Source: Bacteroidales bacterium (GTDB lineage Bacteria; Bacteroidota; Bacteroidia; Bacteroidales; GCA-2748055). From it: a stretch of DNA of 13,267 bases. Location: NCBI GenBank assembly GCA_029934875.1, contig JAOZLK010000053.1:1-13267 (forward strand). Reading direction: 5' to 3'. This document shows, in pieces, positions 1-8,346 of this stretch (position 1 is the stretch's first letter; each line of letters starts with the position of its first letter). The notes under the pieces are model-generated. The model saw only the letters and a program-made list of their open reading frames with translations, was not told where the DNA came from and did not search any database. The position numbers were made by a program, and so were the translations under genes.

Positions 1-636
1 CTCATTACTGCGGGCCCCACGCACGAAAATATTGATCCGGTTCGTTATATTGGCAACCATTCGTCAGGTAAAATGGGTTTTGCCATCGCAAAAGCATTTG
101 CTGAGCAGGGTGCAGAAGTTACCCTTATTGCTGGTCCGGTCTCCATTTCACTGGAATATCCCGGTCTTGAAGTGATCGGAGTTACTTCAGCAGCCGAAAT
201 GTTTCAGGAGTGTGCCAGGCGAATTGCTGAAGTTGATGTTGCCGTCTTCAGTGCAGCCGTAGCGGATTTCACCCCGGTGGAACCTGTTGAAAGGAAAATG
301 AAGCGGGGAGATGAGGAGTGGAACATCAGGCTGAAGCCCACAAGCGACATTGCTGCCGAAATGGGTAAGCTTAAAAAGAGGGGGCAGCTATTTGTTGGCT
401 TTGCACTGGAAAGTGAAGATGGACTGGAACATGCAAAACGAAAGCTGCAGGCTAAGAACCTGGATATTATTCTCCTGAATTATGCCGGAGAAGAAGGTGC
501 AGGATTTGGAACGGATACCAACCGGGTTACAATGATCGATCGCAACCTGGAGGTGGAAGAATATGAACTCAAGCCCAAAAGTCAGGTGGCTTCAAACCTG
601 CTTGAAAGGCTTATTAAGATGATACAAGATGCGTAA
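1..636 (+). CDS. coaBC: Phosphopantothenate-cysteine ligase part of CoaBC, 5'-truncated
   Basis: This is the C-terminal CoaB half of the bifunctional coenzyme A enzyme. CoaB joins cysteine to 4'-phosphopantothenate using CTP, and the CoaC half decarboxylates the product to 4'-phosphopantetheine in the cytosol. The frame is open from base 1. It begins with the CoaB nucleotide-loop signature (AGPTHENIDPVRYIGNHSSG, bases 10-69), then AAVADF near base 253 and the K-M-K lysine motif at 295-303, which corresponds to the catalytic lysine region of CoaB. About 211 residues are visible. The family is usually about 400 residues, so the flavin-dependent CoaC half should lie off the left edge. The first ATG in the window (base 73) lies inside the conserved loop and is not the real start. 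The stop overlaps the next gene by 8 bases, which implies translational coupling. Identification is confident; that CoaC is fused rather than separate is inferred. Confidence 0.95.
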   Translation, partial: LITAGPTHENIDPVRYIGNHSSGKMGFAIAKAFAEQGAEVTLIAGPVSISLEYPGLEVIGVTSAAEMFQECARRIAEVDVAVFSAAVADFTPVEPVERKMKRGDEEWNIRLKPTSDIAAEMGKLKKRGQLFVGFALESEDGLEHAKRKLQAKNLDIILLNYAGEEGAGFGTDTNRVTMIDRNLEVEEYELKPKSQVASNLLERLIKMIQDA

Positions 637-1540
637 GTCTCTTATAATATTTTTCATTCTGCTTGCCCCGGTTCTGGTAAGCGCACAAGAACTCAGGTGC
701 AACGTCCAGGTAGTTAGCCAGCAGATTCAGGGTTCCAATAAGCAGATTTTTGAAACTCTTCAGAATGCCATTTACGAATTTATGAATAACAGAGTCTGGA
801 CAGATCGTGTTTATAACATGGAGGAGCGAATCGAATGCAACCTTATGATTAACATCACAGAGCAGGTATCTGCTGATGAATTTAAGGGTACGCTCTCAAT
901 TCAGGCCAGCCGCCCTGTTTTCAATACCAACTACATAACCACCACCCTTAATTTCATCGACAATGACATACAATTCAGGTATGTTGAGTTTTCACCGCTT
1001 GAATTTGATCTCAATTCACATATTTCAAACCTCACTTCCATTCTTGCTTTCTACTCCTATTATATACTAGGGCTGGATGATGACTCCTTTGAATTTATGG
1101 GAGGTACCGACAACTTCAGTAATGCAGAACGTATTGTGCTGAATGCATCAAATGCCCCCGAACCCGGTTGGAAGCCCCTGGACAACCTTGCACATAAAAA
1201 CAGGTACTGGCTGGTAAAAGACATGTTGCAAAGCGAGTACGAAGGTGTAAGGGAGTTTTATTACCGCTATCACAGGTTGGGTCTTGATATCATGGATGAG
1301 AAGGTTGCAGAAGGAAGAGCCGAGATTACCACCAGCCTCGAATTGCTGCAGAAAGTTTACCGAAGTCGCCCCGACCCCTATATGTACCTTTTGAATATGA
1401 TATTCGTTTCCAAAGGAGATGAACTTGTAAGTGTCTATTCAGAGTCTTATCCCGAGGAGAGAAATCGGGCGCATGCGATTCTCATAGAGATCGATAAAAC
1501 CAATGTCAATAAGTATAAAGCCATCTTGGAACAGACCTAG
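629..1540 (+). CDS. porD: DUF4835 / PorD-like exported protein (putative T9SS component)
   Basis: This 303-residue protein is exported. Residues 1-19 form a signal peptide (basic MRK, hydrophobic core, VSAQ end) with likely cleavage before or after Gln20. No lipobox is visible; the cysteine at about residue 24 lies beyond the expected cleavage site. No catalytic motif is visible. The mature part is rich in aromatic and acidic residues (for example EFYYRYHRLGLDIMDEKVAEG), as expected for a periplasmic or outer-membrane-associated protein. From memory, DUF4835 proteins occur in Bacteroidota between coaBC and recN, and some databases name them T9SS protein PorD. Both the context and the sequence style match. 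The ATG at 629 overlaps the coaBC stop by 8 bases, and recN follows after 11 bases, so the three probably share a transcript. The family call is fairly secure. A direct role in type IX secretion rests on family naming, not on anything seen here. Confidence 0.8.
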   Translation: MRKSLIIFFILLAPVLVSAQELRCNVQVVSQQIQGSNKQIFETLQNAIYEFMNNRVWTDRVYNMEERIECNLMINITEQVSADEFKGTLSIQASRPVFNTNYITTTLNFIDNDIQFRYVEFSPLEFDLNSHISNLTSILAFYSYYILGLDDDSFEFMGGTDNFSNAERIVLNASNAPEPGWKPLDNLAHKNRYWLVKDMLQSEYEGVREFYYRYHRLGLDIMDEKVAEGRAEITTSLELLQKVYRSRPDPYMYLLNMIFVSKGDELVSVYSESYPEERNRAHAILIEIDKTNVNKYKAILEQT

Positions 1541-1551
1541 GTAAACTGCGC

Positions 1552-3204
1552 ATGATTCAAACCCTCTACATCAGGAACTATGTGCTGATTGATGAACTGG
1601 AAATGCACTTTTCAGAAGGCTTTACCACCATTACCGGAGAAACCGGGGCCGGTAAATCAATATTGATGGGCGCTCTGTCCCTCATTCTTGGTCACCGGGT
1701 TGATACTTCGGTCCTGAAGCTGAAAGATTCCAAGTGCATTGTGGAGGGGACCTTTCACACCTCCGAGGGGCTCCGACCCGTCTTCGAAGCCAATGACCTG
1801 GACTTTGAAATGCCAACCATTATCCGGCGGGAGATTTCACCTGCAGGTAAATCAAGGGCTTTTATAAATGATACTCCGGTAAACCTTCCCGTTCTCAGGG
1901 AACTGGGCAGTCGCCTGGTTGATATCCATTCACAACACCAGAACCTGCAGCTAAGCGAGCTCCAGTATCAGCTTGAAGTGATCGATTACCTTGCTGAAAG
2001 TGGAAAGGAACTTTCTGAGTACAGGATAGTATACGAGGCATACAGGGCAGCTGATAATGAGTTGACAAAGGTCCGTGATGAAATCAGCAGGCTGAAGGAA
2101 GACCTGGATTTTATGCAGTTCCAGTACAGTGAGCTTCAATCGGCTAATCTGAAAGAGGGTGAGCTGGAAACACTTGAAGCCGAATTCCAGAGGGCAGAAC
2201 ATGCGGAGGACATAGGGCTGGCCCTGGGTCAGTCAGCTGCATTGCTCATGCAGGAATCCACAGGGATTCTTGATCAGCTTGGTGAAGCATTGGTTCAGCT
2301 CAGAAAAATAAAGGAATTTTTCACTCCGGCAGAGGAATTATTTGAGCGTATGGAATCGGCTCATATCGAATTGAAAGACCTTTCATCCGAGTTGGATATG
2401 CAGGCTGCAAAGAGCGATCTTGATCCGGGGAAGCTTGCCCAGCTGCAGGAACGTATCGATCTTATATTCGGACTCCTGCAAAAACACAGCATGCACAATG
2501 TGGGTGAATTAATTGAGCGCAGGGAGGAACTGAATATAAAAATTGAGGCTATTACCTTTTCCGATGAGAAAATAGGATTACTGGAAGAAAAAAGGGCAGG
2601 CTATTTGAAATCCATGGAAGGTCTGTCAGCTTTGCTTCACCGGAAGCGATCCGCCGCAGGGAGGGAGATGGAGCTTAAGGTCGTTTCCCAGTTAAAGGAG
2701 TTGGGTATCGCCAATGCAAAATTCCATGTAGAGGTGGCAAAAAAGAAGGACTATGATCTCTTTGGATCTGATGAAATCCACTTCCTTTTTTCAGCAAATA
2801 AACAGGTGGAAATGGAGGAGGTTTCCAGGATTGCCTCAGGAGGGGAGATGTCTCGCCTTATGCTTTGCATAAAAGCCCTGGTTTCGGACCGACAGGGAAT
2901 GCCCACCCTGATTTTTGATGAAATCGATACAGGGGTTAGTGGCGAAATTGCTGAAAAGGTCGGGGCTATTATGGACAGGCTTGCAGGAGACAGGCAGGTG
3001 ATGTCCATTACCCATCTTCCCCAGGTGGCCTCAATGGGGAAAGAACACTTTTCGGTGTACAAGGAGGATACTGAGGATGCCACCTATACCCGTATACGCA
3101 AACTGAATAATGAGGAACGGATCGTTGAGATTGCCAGGATGCTCTCCGGCGAATCTTTAACGGATGCGGCCATGTCCAATGCCCGTGTTCTGCTACGGTT
3201 TTAA
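1552..3204 (+). CDS. recN: DNA repair ATPase RecN
   Basis: RecN is an SMC-like ATPase that acts early in double-strand-break repair, holding DNA ends or sister duplexes together for RecA. The 550-residue length is normal for the family. All ATP-binding parts of a split ABC head are present: Walker A GETGAGKS (residues 29-36), Q-loop region HSQHQ (126-130), ABC signature SGGEMSR (429-435), Walker B LIFDE (453-457) with D-loop DTGVSG (459-464), and switch histidine in SITHLPQ (H488). Residues of about 150-380 are charged, Leu/Glu/Lys-rich and probably form the short antiparallel coiled coil. The ATG at 1552 places MIQTLYIRNYVLID at the N-terminus, the usual RecN opening. It lies 11 bases after the PorD-like gene and probably shares its operon. 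No LexA-type operator is visible in that short gap. Confidence 0.97.
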   Translation: MIQTLYIRNYVLIDELEMHFSEGFTTITGETGAGKSILMGALSLILGHRVDTSVLKLKDSKCIVEGTFHTSEGLRPVFEANDLDFEMPTIIRREISPAGKSRAFINDTPVNLPVLRELGSRLVDIHSQHQNLQLSELQYQLEVIDYLAESGKELSEYRIVYEAYRAADNELTKVRDEISRLKEDLDFMQFQYSELQSANLKEGELETLEAEFQRAEHAEDIGLALGQSAALLMQESTGILDQLGEALVQLRKIKEFFTPAEELFERMESAHIELKDLSSELDMQAAKSDLDPGKLAQLQERIDLIFGLLQKHSMHNVGELIERREELNIKIEAITFSDEKIGLLEEKRAGYLKSMEGLSALLHRKRSAAGREMELKVVSQLKELGIANAKFHVEVAKKKDYDLFGSDEIHFLFSANKQVEMEEVSRIASGGEMSRLMLCIKALVSDRQGMPTLIFDEIDTGVSGEIAEKVGAIMDRLAGDRQVMSITHLPQVASMGKEHFSVYKEDTEDATYTRIRKLNNEERIVEIARMLSGESLTDAAMSNARVLLRF

Positions 3205-3272
3205 TTTTTTTCGCACAAAGCATCCACTTATTTGTTATTATCGCAGAAACCAACAATTCTAATTATTATATC

Positions 3273-4103
3273 ATGGCTTACAATTTACTTAAAGGGAAAA
3301 AAGGAATCGTATTCGGAGCGCTCAACGAGCAGTCCATCGCCTGGAAAGTCGCAGAGAGGGTACACGAAGAGGGTGCGGAGATCGTTCTGACAAATGCGCC
3401 CATCGCTCTGAGGATGGGAACCATTAATACACTTGCTGAAAAAACCGGGGCCAAGGTTATCTCAGCCGATGCCACTTCTCTGGAAGACCTTGAAAATCTC
3501 TTCAAGGAAACCATGGAAATCCTTGGGGGGAAAGTTGATTTTGTACTTCACTCCATCGGTATGTCTCCCAATGTAAGGAAAGGTCTTGATTATGATGCCC
3601 TTAACTATGGCTATTATCATAAGACTCTTGATATTTCCGCCTTCTCCCTGCACAAAGTATTAAGTACGGCAAGGAAAATGGATGCCATCAACGAGTGGGG
3701 TTCAGTTGTGGCTCTCTCATACGTGGCTGCCCAACGAACATTTGCTGGCTACAACGACATGGCTGATGCCAAGGCAATCCTGGAATCCATTGCCCGGAGC
3801 TTTGGGTATATGTATGGAAGATCAAAGCATATCCGCATTAATACGGTTTCTCAATCTCCGACTCAAACCACTGCAGGTAGCGGAGTCAGCGGCTTCGATA
3901 AGCTGGAGGATTTCTCCGACAGGATGTCTCCCCTGGGAAATGCAACGGCCGATGAATGTGCAGATTATTGTATCACACTCTTTTCGGACCTTACCCGCAA
4001 GGTGACCATGCAAAATCTCTTTCACGATGGAGGGTTTTCCAGTATGGGAATGAGTTACAGGGCCATTGAGCAATATGAAAAAAGCTTTAAGGACTGTCCT
4101 TGA
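3273..4103 (+). CDS. fabI: Enoyl-[acyl-carrier-protein] reductase, FabI type
   Basis: FabI reduces trans-2-enoyl-ACP to acyl-ACP with NAD(P)H, the last step of each round of type II fatty acid elongation in the cytosol. The 276-residue protein has the short-chain dehydrogenase layout. The N-terminal nucleotide-binding segment GIVFGALNEQSIAW (residues 11-24) has the spread-out glycine pattern of FabI. HSIGMSP (93-99) matches the conserved FabI strand 4 motif. The catalytic region reads SY-(9)-Y-(6)-K with Y150, Y160 and K167, which is the FabI rather than the general SDR arrangement. Residues 249-260 (LFHDGGFSSMGM) correspond to the conserved C-terminal end of the fold. The ATG at 3273 puts MAYNLLKGKKG at the N-terminus as expected. 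It follows recN after 68 AT-rich bases, where I see no clear promoter match. The next gene starts 19 bases after its stop. The protein differs noticeably from the E. coli enzyme, but no key residue is missing. Confidence 0.95.
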   Translation: MAYNLLKGKKGIVFGALNEQSIAWKVAERVHEEGAEIVLTNAPIALRMGTINTLAEKTGAKVISADATSLEDLENLFKETMEILGGKVDFVLHSIGMSPNVRKGLDYDALNYGYYHKTLDISAFSLHKVLSTARKMDAINEWGSVVALSYVAAQRTFAGYNDMADAKAILESIARSFGYMYGRSKHIRINTVSQSPTQTTAGSGVSGFDKLEDFSDRMSPLGNATADECADYCITLFSDLTRKVTMQNLFHDGGFSSMGMSYRAIEQYEKSFKDCP

Positions 4104-4122
4104 TTAGTCGGGATTAGACTTT

Positions 4123-5313
4123 TTGACTATATTTCGGAAGACCATTCTGAAATATATCATGGGTGCTATCATTATTGCCAGCTATTTCCTGATTCCAGCA
4201 TTTCTCCTTTTCTACAGTACCAGGATGTCGATTATCAATAAGATAGGCATTGTGGTATTTTGTTATGGGATTGGCCTGGTAATGGGAAATATCCGGATTA
4301 TTCCCGAGGCTATTTCCGGAGTTCAGGGAGACCTGATGGGGGTGACCATCTTACTGGGAATTCCCCTGGTTCTATTCTCGGAGAACGTGGTGAAATGGGC
4401 TAAAATGGCAAAAACCACCTTTATTTCTCTATTGCTTGGGGTGGTTTCGGTTGTTGTGCTTGTATTTTTAGGATACTTCATTTTCAGGAATGCCATTCCG
4501 GACATTTGGAAAATATCGGGGATGATGATCGGGGTTTATACTGGCGGGACTCCTAACCTGGCTGCCATTGCACGCGGACTGGGTGTTGATGAGGAACTAT
4601 ACATCCTGACTCATACGGCCGAACTGGTAATTGGTGCATTGATTCTTTTATTTCTGATCACGGGCGCCAAACCCTTTTTTGGAAAATTTCTCAGGCCTTA
4701 TAAAAAGAGTGAGGAGAGCATCAGGCAGCCTGAGCTGGACCTTTCTGATTTTGAAAGTTATGAGGGCTTCTTTAAGAAGGAAAACTTCACTGGAATTTTG
4801 AAGGCCTTTGGGGTAGCTGTGGTGATTTTTGCAAGCGGCTTTGGTATGACTCAACTATTTGAGGGGGATGCAAAAGATACAGCTGCCGTGCTAACCGTTA
4901 CAACGCTCGGTATAGGGGCATCTTTAATACCCGGGATTAACCGGATTAAAAGTTCTTTCCAGCTGGGCATGTATTTTATCTATGTTTTTTGCATCATTGT
5001 CGCTTCAAAAGCCGATCTGCTGGCACTGTTTAATGTGGAGAATGTGAACCTGATGGTAAATCTTCTGCTTTACATTGCCCTGGTCATTGTGGGATCCCTG
5101 GTGCTTCATGCTCTTCTGTCCTGGATATTCAAAATCAATGTGGATGAATTCATCATCACCTCCACAGCACTATCCAATTCCCCCCCCTTTGTTCCTGTTG
5201 TAGCGGCTGCCTTAAAGAATAAGGAAGTTGTGATTCCGGGAATGATCATCGGAGTGATCGGTTATGCCATTGGCAACTACCTTGGCGTAGCTGTAGCTTA
5301 CCTTCTTAAATAG
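4123..5313 (+). CDS. DUF819 family integral membrane protein (YjcL-like)
   Basis: This 396-residue inner-membrane protein has about ten hydrophobic segments, roughly at residues 11-31, 39-56, 70-86, 99-121, 163-181, 224-243, 254-270, 280-298, 308-336 and 370-394. A charged cytosolic or periplasmic loop at about 184-222 divides two halves. Each half carries a small-residue motif, GGTPNLAAIARGLG (141-154) and SNSPPFVPVVAAALKNKE (351-368), a pattern that suggests paired re-entrant or broken helices. From memory, DUF819 (PF05684) belongs to the superfamily of cation/proton antiporter and anion transporter folds, but substrates are unknown. The modelled start is TTG at 4123; an in-frame ATG at 4159 would drop 12 residues and trim the cytosolic lead of the first helix, so either is possible. 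It lies 19 bases after fabI and 51 bases before hutI. Its neighbours raise the possibility of a histidine-related transport role, which is inference only. Confidence 0.82.
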   Translation: MTIFRKTILKYIMGAIIIASYFLIPAFLLFYSTRMSIINKIGIVVFCYGIGLVMGNIRIIPEAISGVQGDLMGVTILLGIPLVLFSENVVKWAKMAKTTFISLLLGVVSVVVLVFLGYFIFRNAIPDIWKISGMMIGVYTGGTPNLAAIARGLGVDEELYILTHTAELVIGALILLFLITGAKPFFGKFLRPYKKSEESIRQPELDLSDFESYEGFFKKENFTGILKAFGVAVVIFASGFGMTQLFEGDAKDTAAVLTVTTLGIGASLIPGINRIKSSFQLGMYFIYVFCIIVASKADLLALFNVENVNLMVNLLLYIALVIVGSLVLHALLSWIFKINVDEFIITSTALSNSPPFVPVVAAALKNKEVVIPGMIIGVIGYAIGNYLGVAVAYLLK

Positions 5314-5352
5314 GATTGCTTTAAAACATTCAGCCTTAACGTCCCAATTTCC

Positions 5353-5360
5353 TATCTTCG
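5353..5360 (+). promoter_or_regulatory. Possible Bacteroidota -7 element ahead of hutI
   Basis: TATCTTCG matches the Bacteroidota -7 consensus TAnnTTTG except for one base (C for T). It sits four bases before the hutI ATG, so transcription from it would start at or next to the start codon and give a nearly leaderless mRNA. A TTG-type -33 element at the usual 17-23 base distance is not apparent, so the call is weak. If real, hutI and the FTCD gene have a promoter separate from the DUF819 gene. Confidence 0.3.
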
Positions 5361-5364
5361 CAAG

Positions 5365-6600
5365 ATGAGACTGGTATTGAAAAATATTGGCACCCTGCTT
5401 ATGACTGAGCTGGAGCCTGTACCCTTTGCAGCCGGAGCCGGAATGGAGCAGGTGAATAGTGTGCACAAGGCATGGCTTGCCATTGAGAACGGCCTGATTG
5501 CCTGTTATGGCGAAGGTGAGGTAATTCCCTTTACCGATGACGAGGTATTTGATTGTGCTGGTGGCATGGTTATGCCGGCATTTTGTGATTCCCATACCCA
5601 CCTGGTTTATGCAGGGAGCAGGGAAGGGGAGTATGAAGATAAGATCCGCGGACTGAGTTACGAGGAGATTGCTAAAAGGGGAGGGGGCATCCTTAATTCA
5701 GCAGCCTTACTATCTCTAACAAGCGAGGAGGAGCTGTTTCAACAAGCCCTTGTGCGAATCAAGCAGATTATTGGATCGGGGACTGGCGCTGTGGAGATCA
5801 AAAGCGGGTACGGACTGAATACAAAGGATGAATTAAAGATGCTGCGGGTAATCCGCAGGCTGAAGCAGGAGACAGAACTCACCATCAAATCAACTTTTTT
5901 GGGTGCCCATGCGGTTCCTGCCGATTATAAAGCAGATCCGGATAAATATGTGGATCTGGTGCTTAATGAAATGATCCCGGCGGTGGCAGCCGAGCAGCTG
6001 GCAGATTATATAGATGTGTTCTGCGACCGGGGTTTCTTTACGGTTGAGCAGACTGACAGGATACTGGAAGCCGGTGTGAAGCACGGCATGCTTCCTAAGA
6101 TCCATGCCAATGAGCTGGATTACTCGGGTGGAATCCAGGTGGGAGTCAAATATGGGGCCCGGTCTGTTGATCATCTTGAGTTTACAGGAGAGGCAGAATT
6201 GGAAGCTTTGAAAAATTCCAGCACCATGCCGACCCTTCTCCCCGGAGCATCCCTGTTCCTGGGTATAGACTTTGCCCCCGCAAGACGGATCATTGATGCG
6301 GACCTCCCGCTGGCCCTGGCTTCCGATTTTAATCCCGGGTCTTCTCCTTCGGGGAACATGGAACTGATTATGTCACTTGGAATCATGCAGCTCCGAATGT
6401 TGCCTTACGAGGTTTTAAATGCGGTAACAATAAATGGTGCTTATGCCATGGGACTGGAGAGCACACACGGGACCATTAGCCCTGGGAAACTGGCGAACCT
6501 TATTGTTACGCATCCCATGCCCGCATTCGGGTTCATGCCTTATTCCTATGGCAGCAGCCAGATTAACAAGGTGATATTAAACGGAAATATTCAATCTTAA
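5365..6600 (+). CDS. hutI: Imidazolonepropionase (histidine degradation)
   Basis: HutI is a cytosolic amidohydrolase that opens imidazolone-5-propionate to N-formimino-L-glutamate, the third step of histidine breakdown. The 411-residue protein is the usual family length. It has the metal-site motif DSHTHLVYAGSREGEY with H77 and H79, a conserved EIAKRGGGI segment (101-109), H182 in LGAHAVP, H247 in KIHANEL, H270 in VDHLEF, and the catalytic/metal aspartate D321 in ASDFNPGS. This set distinguishes HutI from other amidohydrolases. Residues 1-65 and about 360-411 contribute the small beta-sandwich typical of the superfamily. The ATG at 5365 begins with MRLVLKNIGTLL, a typical first strand. Its stop is followed one base later by the FTCD gene, which uses its product directly, so the two should be cotranscribed. 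The upstream enzymes HutH and HutU are not in the window. Confidence 0.97.
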   Translation: MRLVLKNIGTLLMTELEPVPFAAGAGMEQVNSVHKAWLAIENGLIACYGEGEVIPFTDDEVFDCAGGMVMPAFCDSHTHLVYAGSREGEYEDKIRGLSYEEIAKRGGGILNSAALLSLTSEEELFQQALVRIKQIIGSGTGAVEIKSGYGLNTKDELKMLRVIRRLKQETELTIKSTFLGAHAVPADYKADPDKYVDLVLNEMIPAVAAEQLADYIDVFCDRGFFTVEQTDRILEAGVKHGMLPKIHANELDYSGGIQVGVKYGARSVDHLEFTGEAELEALKNSSTMPTLLPGASLFLGIDFAPARRIIDADLPLALASDFNPGSSPSGNMELIMSLGIMQLRMLPYEVLNAVTINGAYAMGLESTHGTISPGKLANLIVTHPMPAFGFMPYSYGSSQINKVILNGNIQS

Positions 6601-6601
6601 G

Positions 6602-8293
6602 ATGACAAAACAAATTATAGAGTGTGTGCCCAACTTCAGCGAGGGCAGGGACATGGGTATTATTAAACAGATCACCGACCGGATTGAGGCCGTGGATGGT
6701 GTCAAGCTTCTGGATGTGGATCCTGGCCAGGCGACAAATCGTACTGTCGTTACCTTTGTTGGAGCTCCAGGGCCGGTTATGGAGGCTGCCTTTCAGGCAG
6801 TGAACCTGGCCTCCGAGATCATTGACATGTCAAAACAACGGGGCGAGCATCCGCGTTTTGGAGCATGTGATGTATGTCCCCTGGTACCGGTATCCGGCAT
6901 AAGCATGGAGGAGGTGGTGGAATATGCCCGCCGCCTGGCCGGCAGGATTGGAGAGGAGATTGGGCTTCCTGTTTACTGCTATGAAAATGCTGCTTTTACA
7001 GAACTTCGACGGAACCTTGCCAATGTAAGGTCCGGCGAATATGAGGGATTGAAGGATAAATTGGCCGATCCTGCATGGAAACCCGATTTTGGTCCTGCGA
7101 ACTTTGTGCCTCGGACCGGTGCGCTTGCAGTGGGAGCCAGGGATTTCCTGGTGGCCTATAACATTAATCTGAATACTACCTCCACCCGGAGAGCCAATGC
7201 CATTGCTTTCGATGTGCGCGAAAGGGGCCGTGTAAAAAGGGAAGGGAATCCTATTACGGGTAAGATTGTAAAAGATGGTGAAGGAAAGCCGGTGATGATA
7301 CCCGGAAGCCTGAAGGCCGTAAAAGCCATTGGATGGTATATTGAGGAATATGCAGTGGCACAGATCTCCATGAACCTGACCAATATTTCACAAACTCCTG
7401 TACATATTGCCTTTGATGAAGTATGCAGAAGTGCAGAATCAAGGGGGATTCGGGTAACAGGATCGGAGCTGGTGGGACTGGTTCCCCTGGATGCCATGCT
7501 TGAGGCCGGGCGATATTTCCTTAAGAAGCAAAAACGTTCTGCGGGAGTTTCAGACTCCGAACTTATTAAGATTGCTGTTAAATCTATGGGACTGGATGAA
7601 CTGGGCCCCTTTCACTCTAAAGAGAAGATAATCGAGTACCGTTTAAAGGAGGGCTCAGGCCTGCAGTTGGTGGATCTTTCTCTTCAGAAATTCATGGAGG
7701 AAACAGCTTCTGAATCAATCGCACCCGGGGGAGGATCGGTGAGTGCTTATATGGGTTCCATGGGTGCCGCTCTTGTTAGTATGGTGGCCAACCTCTCCTC
7801 ACATAAGCGGGGTTGGGATGAACGATGGGAAGAGTTCTCGGATTATGCAGAGCAAGTAAAATGTATTCAGGAAGAGCTTCTGGAACTGGTGGATGAAGAT
7901 ACCCGGGCTTTCAATGGAATTATGGAAGCCTTCGGCCTTCCTAAAAATACAGAGGGCGAGAAGAATGCGAGGCAGGAGGCAATATTACAGGCTACTCTGC
8001 ATGCCATTCGGGTTCCTTTCAGGGTAATGAATACTGCGTTTCGGGGATTTGAATTTGCCGAGACCATGGTGCGTGATGGCAATCCCAACAGTATTTCAGA
8101 TGCCGGAGTTGGCTCCCTGGCCCTGCATGCCTGCATTGAAGGAGCCTGGCTCAATGTGAAAATAAATGCAACTGAAGTGAAGGGGAATTCTGAGGTGCAG
8201 AAGATTCTTAAGGATGGGGCGGAACTGCTTTCCAGATCCGGATCCCGGAGAGATAAAATAGGAGAAATGGTAAACTCTGCCTTCAGTCAATAA
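6602..8293 (+). CDS. ftcD: Bifunctional glutamate formimidoyltransferase / formimidotetrahydrofolate cyclodeaminase
   Basis: This 563-residue protein carries out two linked steps. It transfers the formimino group of formiminoglutamate to tetrahydrofolate, releasing glutamate, then deaminates the product to 5,10-methenyl-THF and ammonia. Residues 1-345 form the transferase: IECVPNFSEGR at the start, GEHPRFGACDVCP (81-93) with the probable catalytic H83, and NINLNTTSTRRA (187-198). Residues of about 355-555 form the helical cyclodeaminase: APGGGSVSA (374-382), LVDEDTRAFN (429-438) with an acidic residue at the expected catalytic position, and GLPKNTEGEK (445-454). The order and spacing match mammalian FTCD almost end to end, so this is a true fusion and not two adjacent genes. 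Relative to the human protein as I recall it, about 17 extra residues lie near 213-232 (NPITGKIVKDGEGKPV). The start is one base after the hutI stop. It forms a product-to-substrate pair with hutI. Confidence 0.96.
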   Translation: MTKQIIECVPNFSEGRDMGIIKQITDRIEAVDGVKLLDVDPGQATNRTVVTFVGAPGPVMEAAFQAVNLASEIIDMSKQRGEHPRFGACDVCPLVPVSGISMEEVVEYARRLAGRIGEEIGLPVYCYENAAFTELRRNLANVRSGEYEGLKDKLADPAWKPDFGPANFVPRTGALAVGARDFLVAYNINLNTTSTRRANAIAFDVRERGRVKREGNPITGKIVKDGEGKPVMIPGSLKAVKAIGWYIEEYAVAQISMNLTNISQTPVHIAFDEVCRSAESRGIRVTGSELVGLVPLDAMLEAGRYFLKKQKRSAGVSDSELIKIAVKSMGLDELGPFHSKEKIIEYRLKEGSGLQLVDLSLQKFMEETASESIAPGGGSVSAYMGSMGAALVSMVANLSSHKRGWDERWEEFSDYAEQVKCIQEELLELVDEDTRAFNGIMEAFGLPKNTEGEKNARQEAILQATLHAIRVPFRVMNTAFRGFEFAETMVRDGNPNSISDAGVGSLALHACIEGAWLNVKINATEVKGNSEVQKILKDGAELLSRSGSRRDKIGEMVNSAFSQ

Positions 8294-8346
8294 CAATTAA
8301 GTCTCAGAGGCGTTTCAATTATTCAGATGTGCTATTTTATTTCTTC

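Noticed and set aside
3205..3272. A promoter or terminator between recN and fabI
   Set aside because: There is a T-run after the recN stop but no stem before it, and the boxes resembling TAnnTTTG have two or more mismatches.
8329..8346. GTG at 8329 as the protease start
   Set aside because: It adds LFYFF before an already complete signal peptide; the ATG at 8347 gives the normal basic-hydrophobic-cleavage layout.
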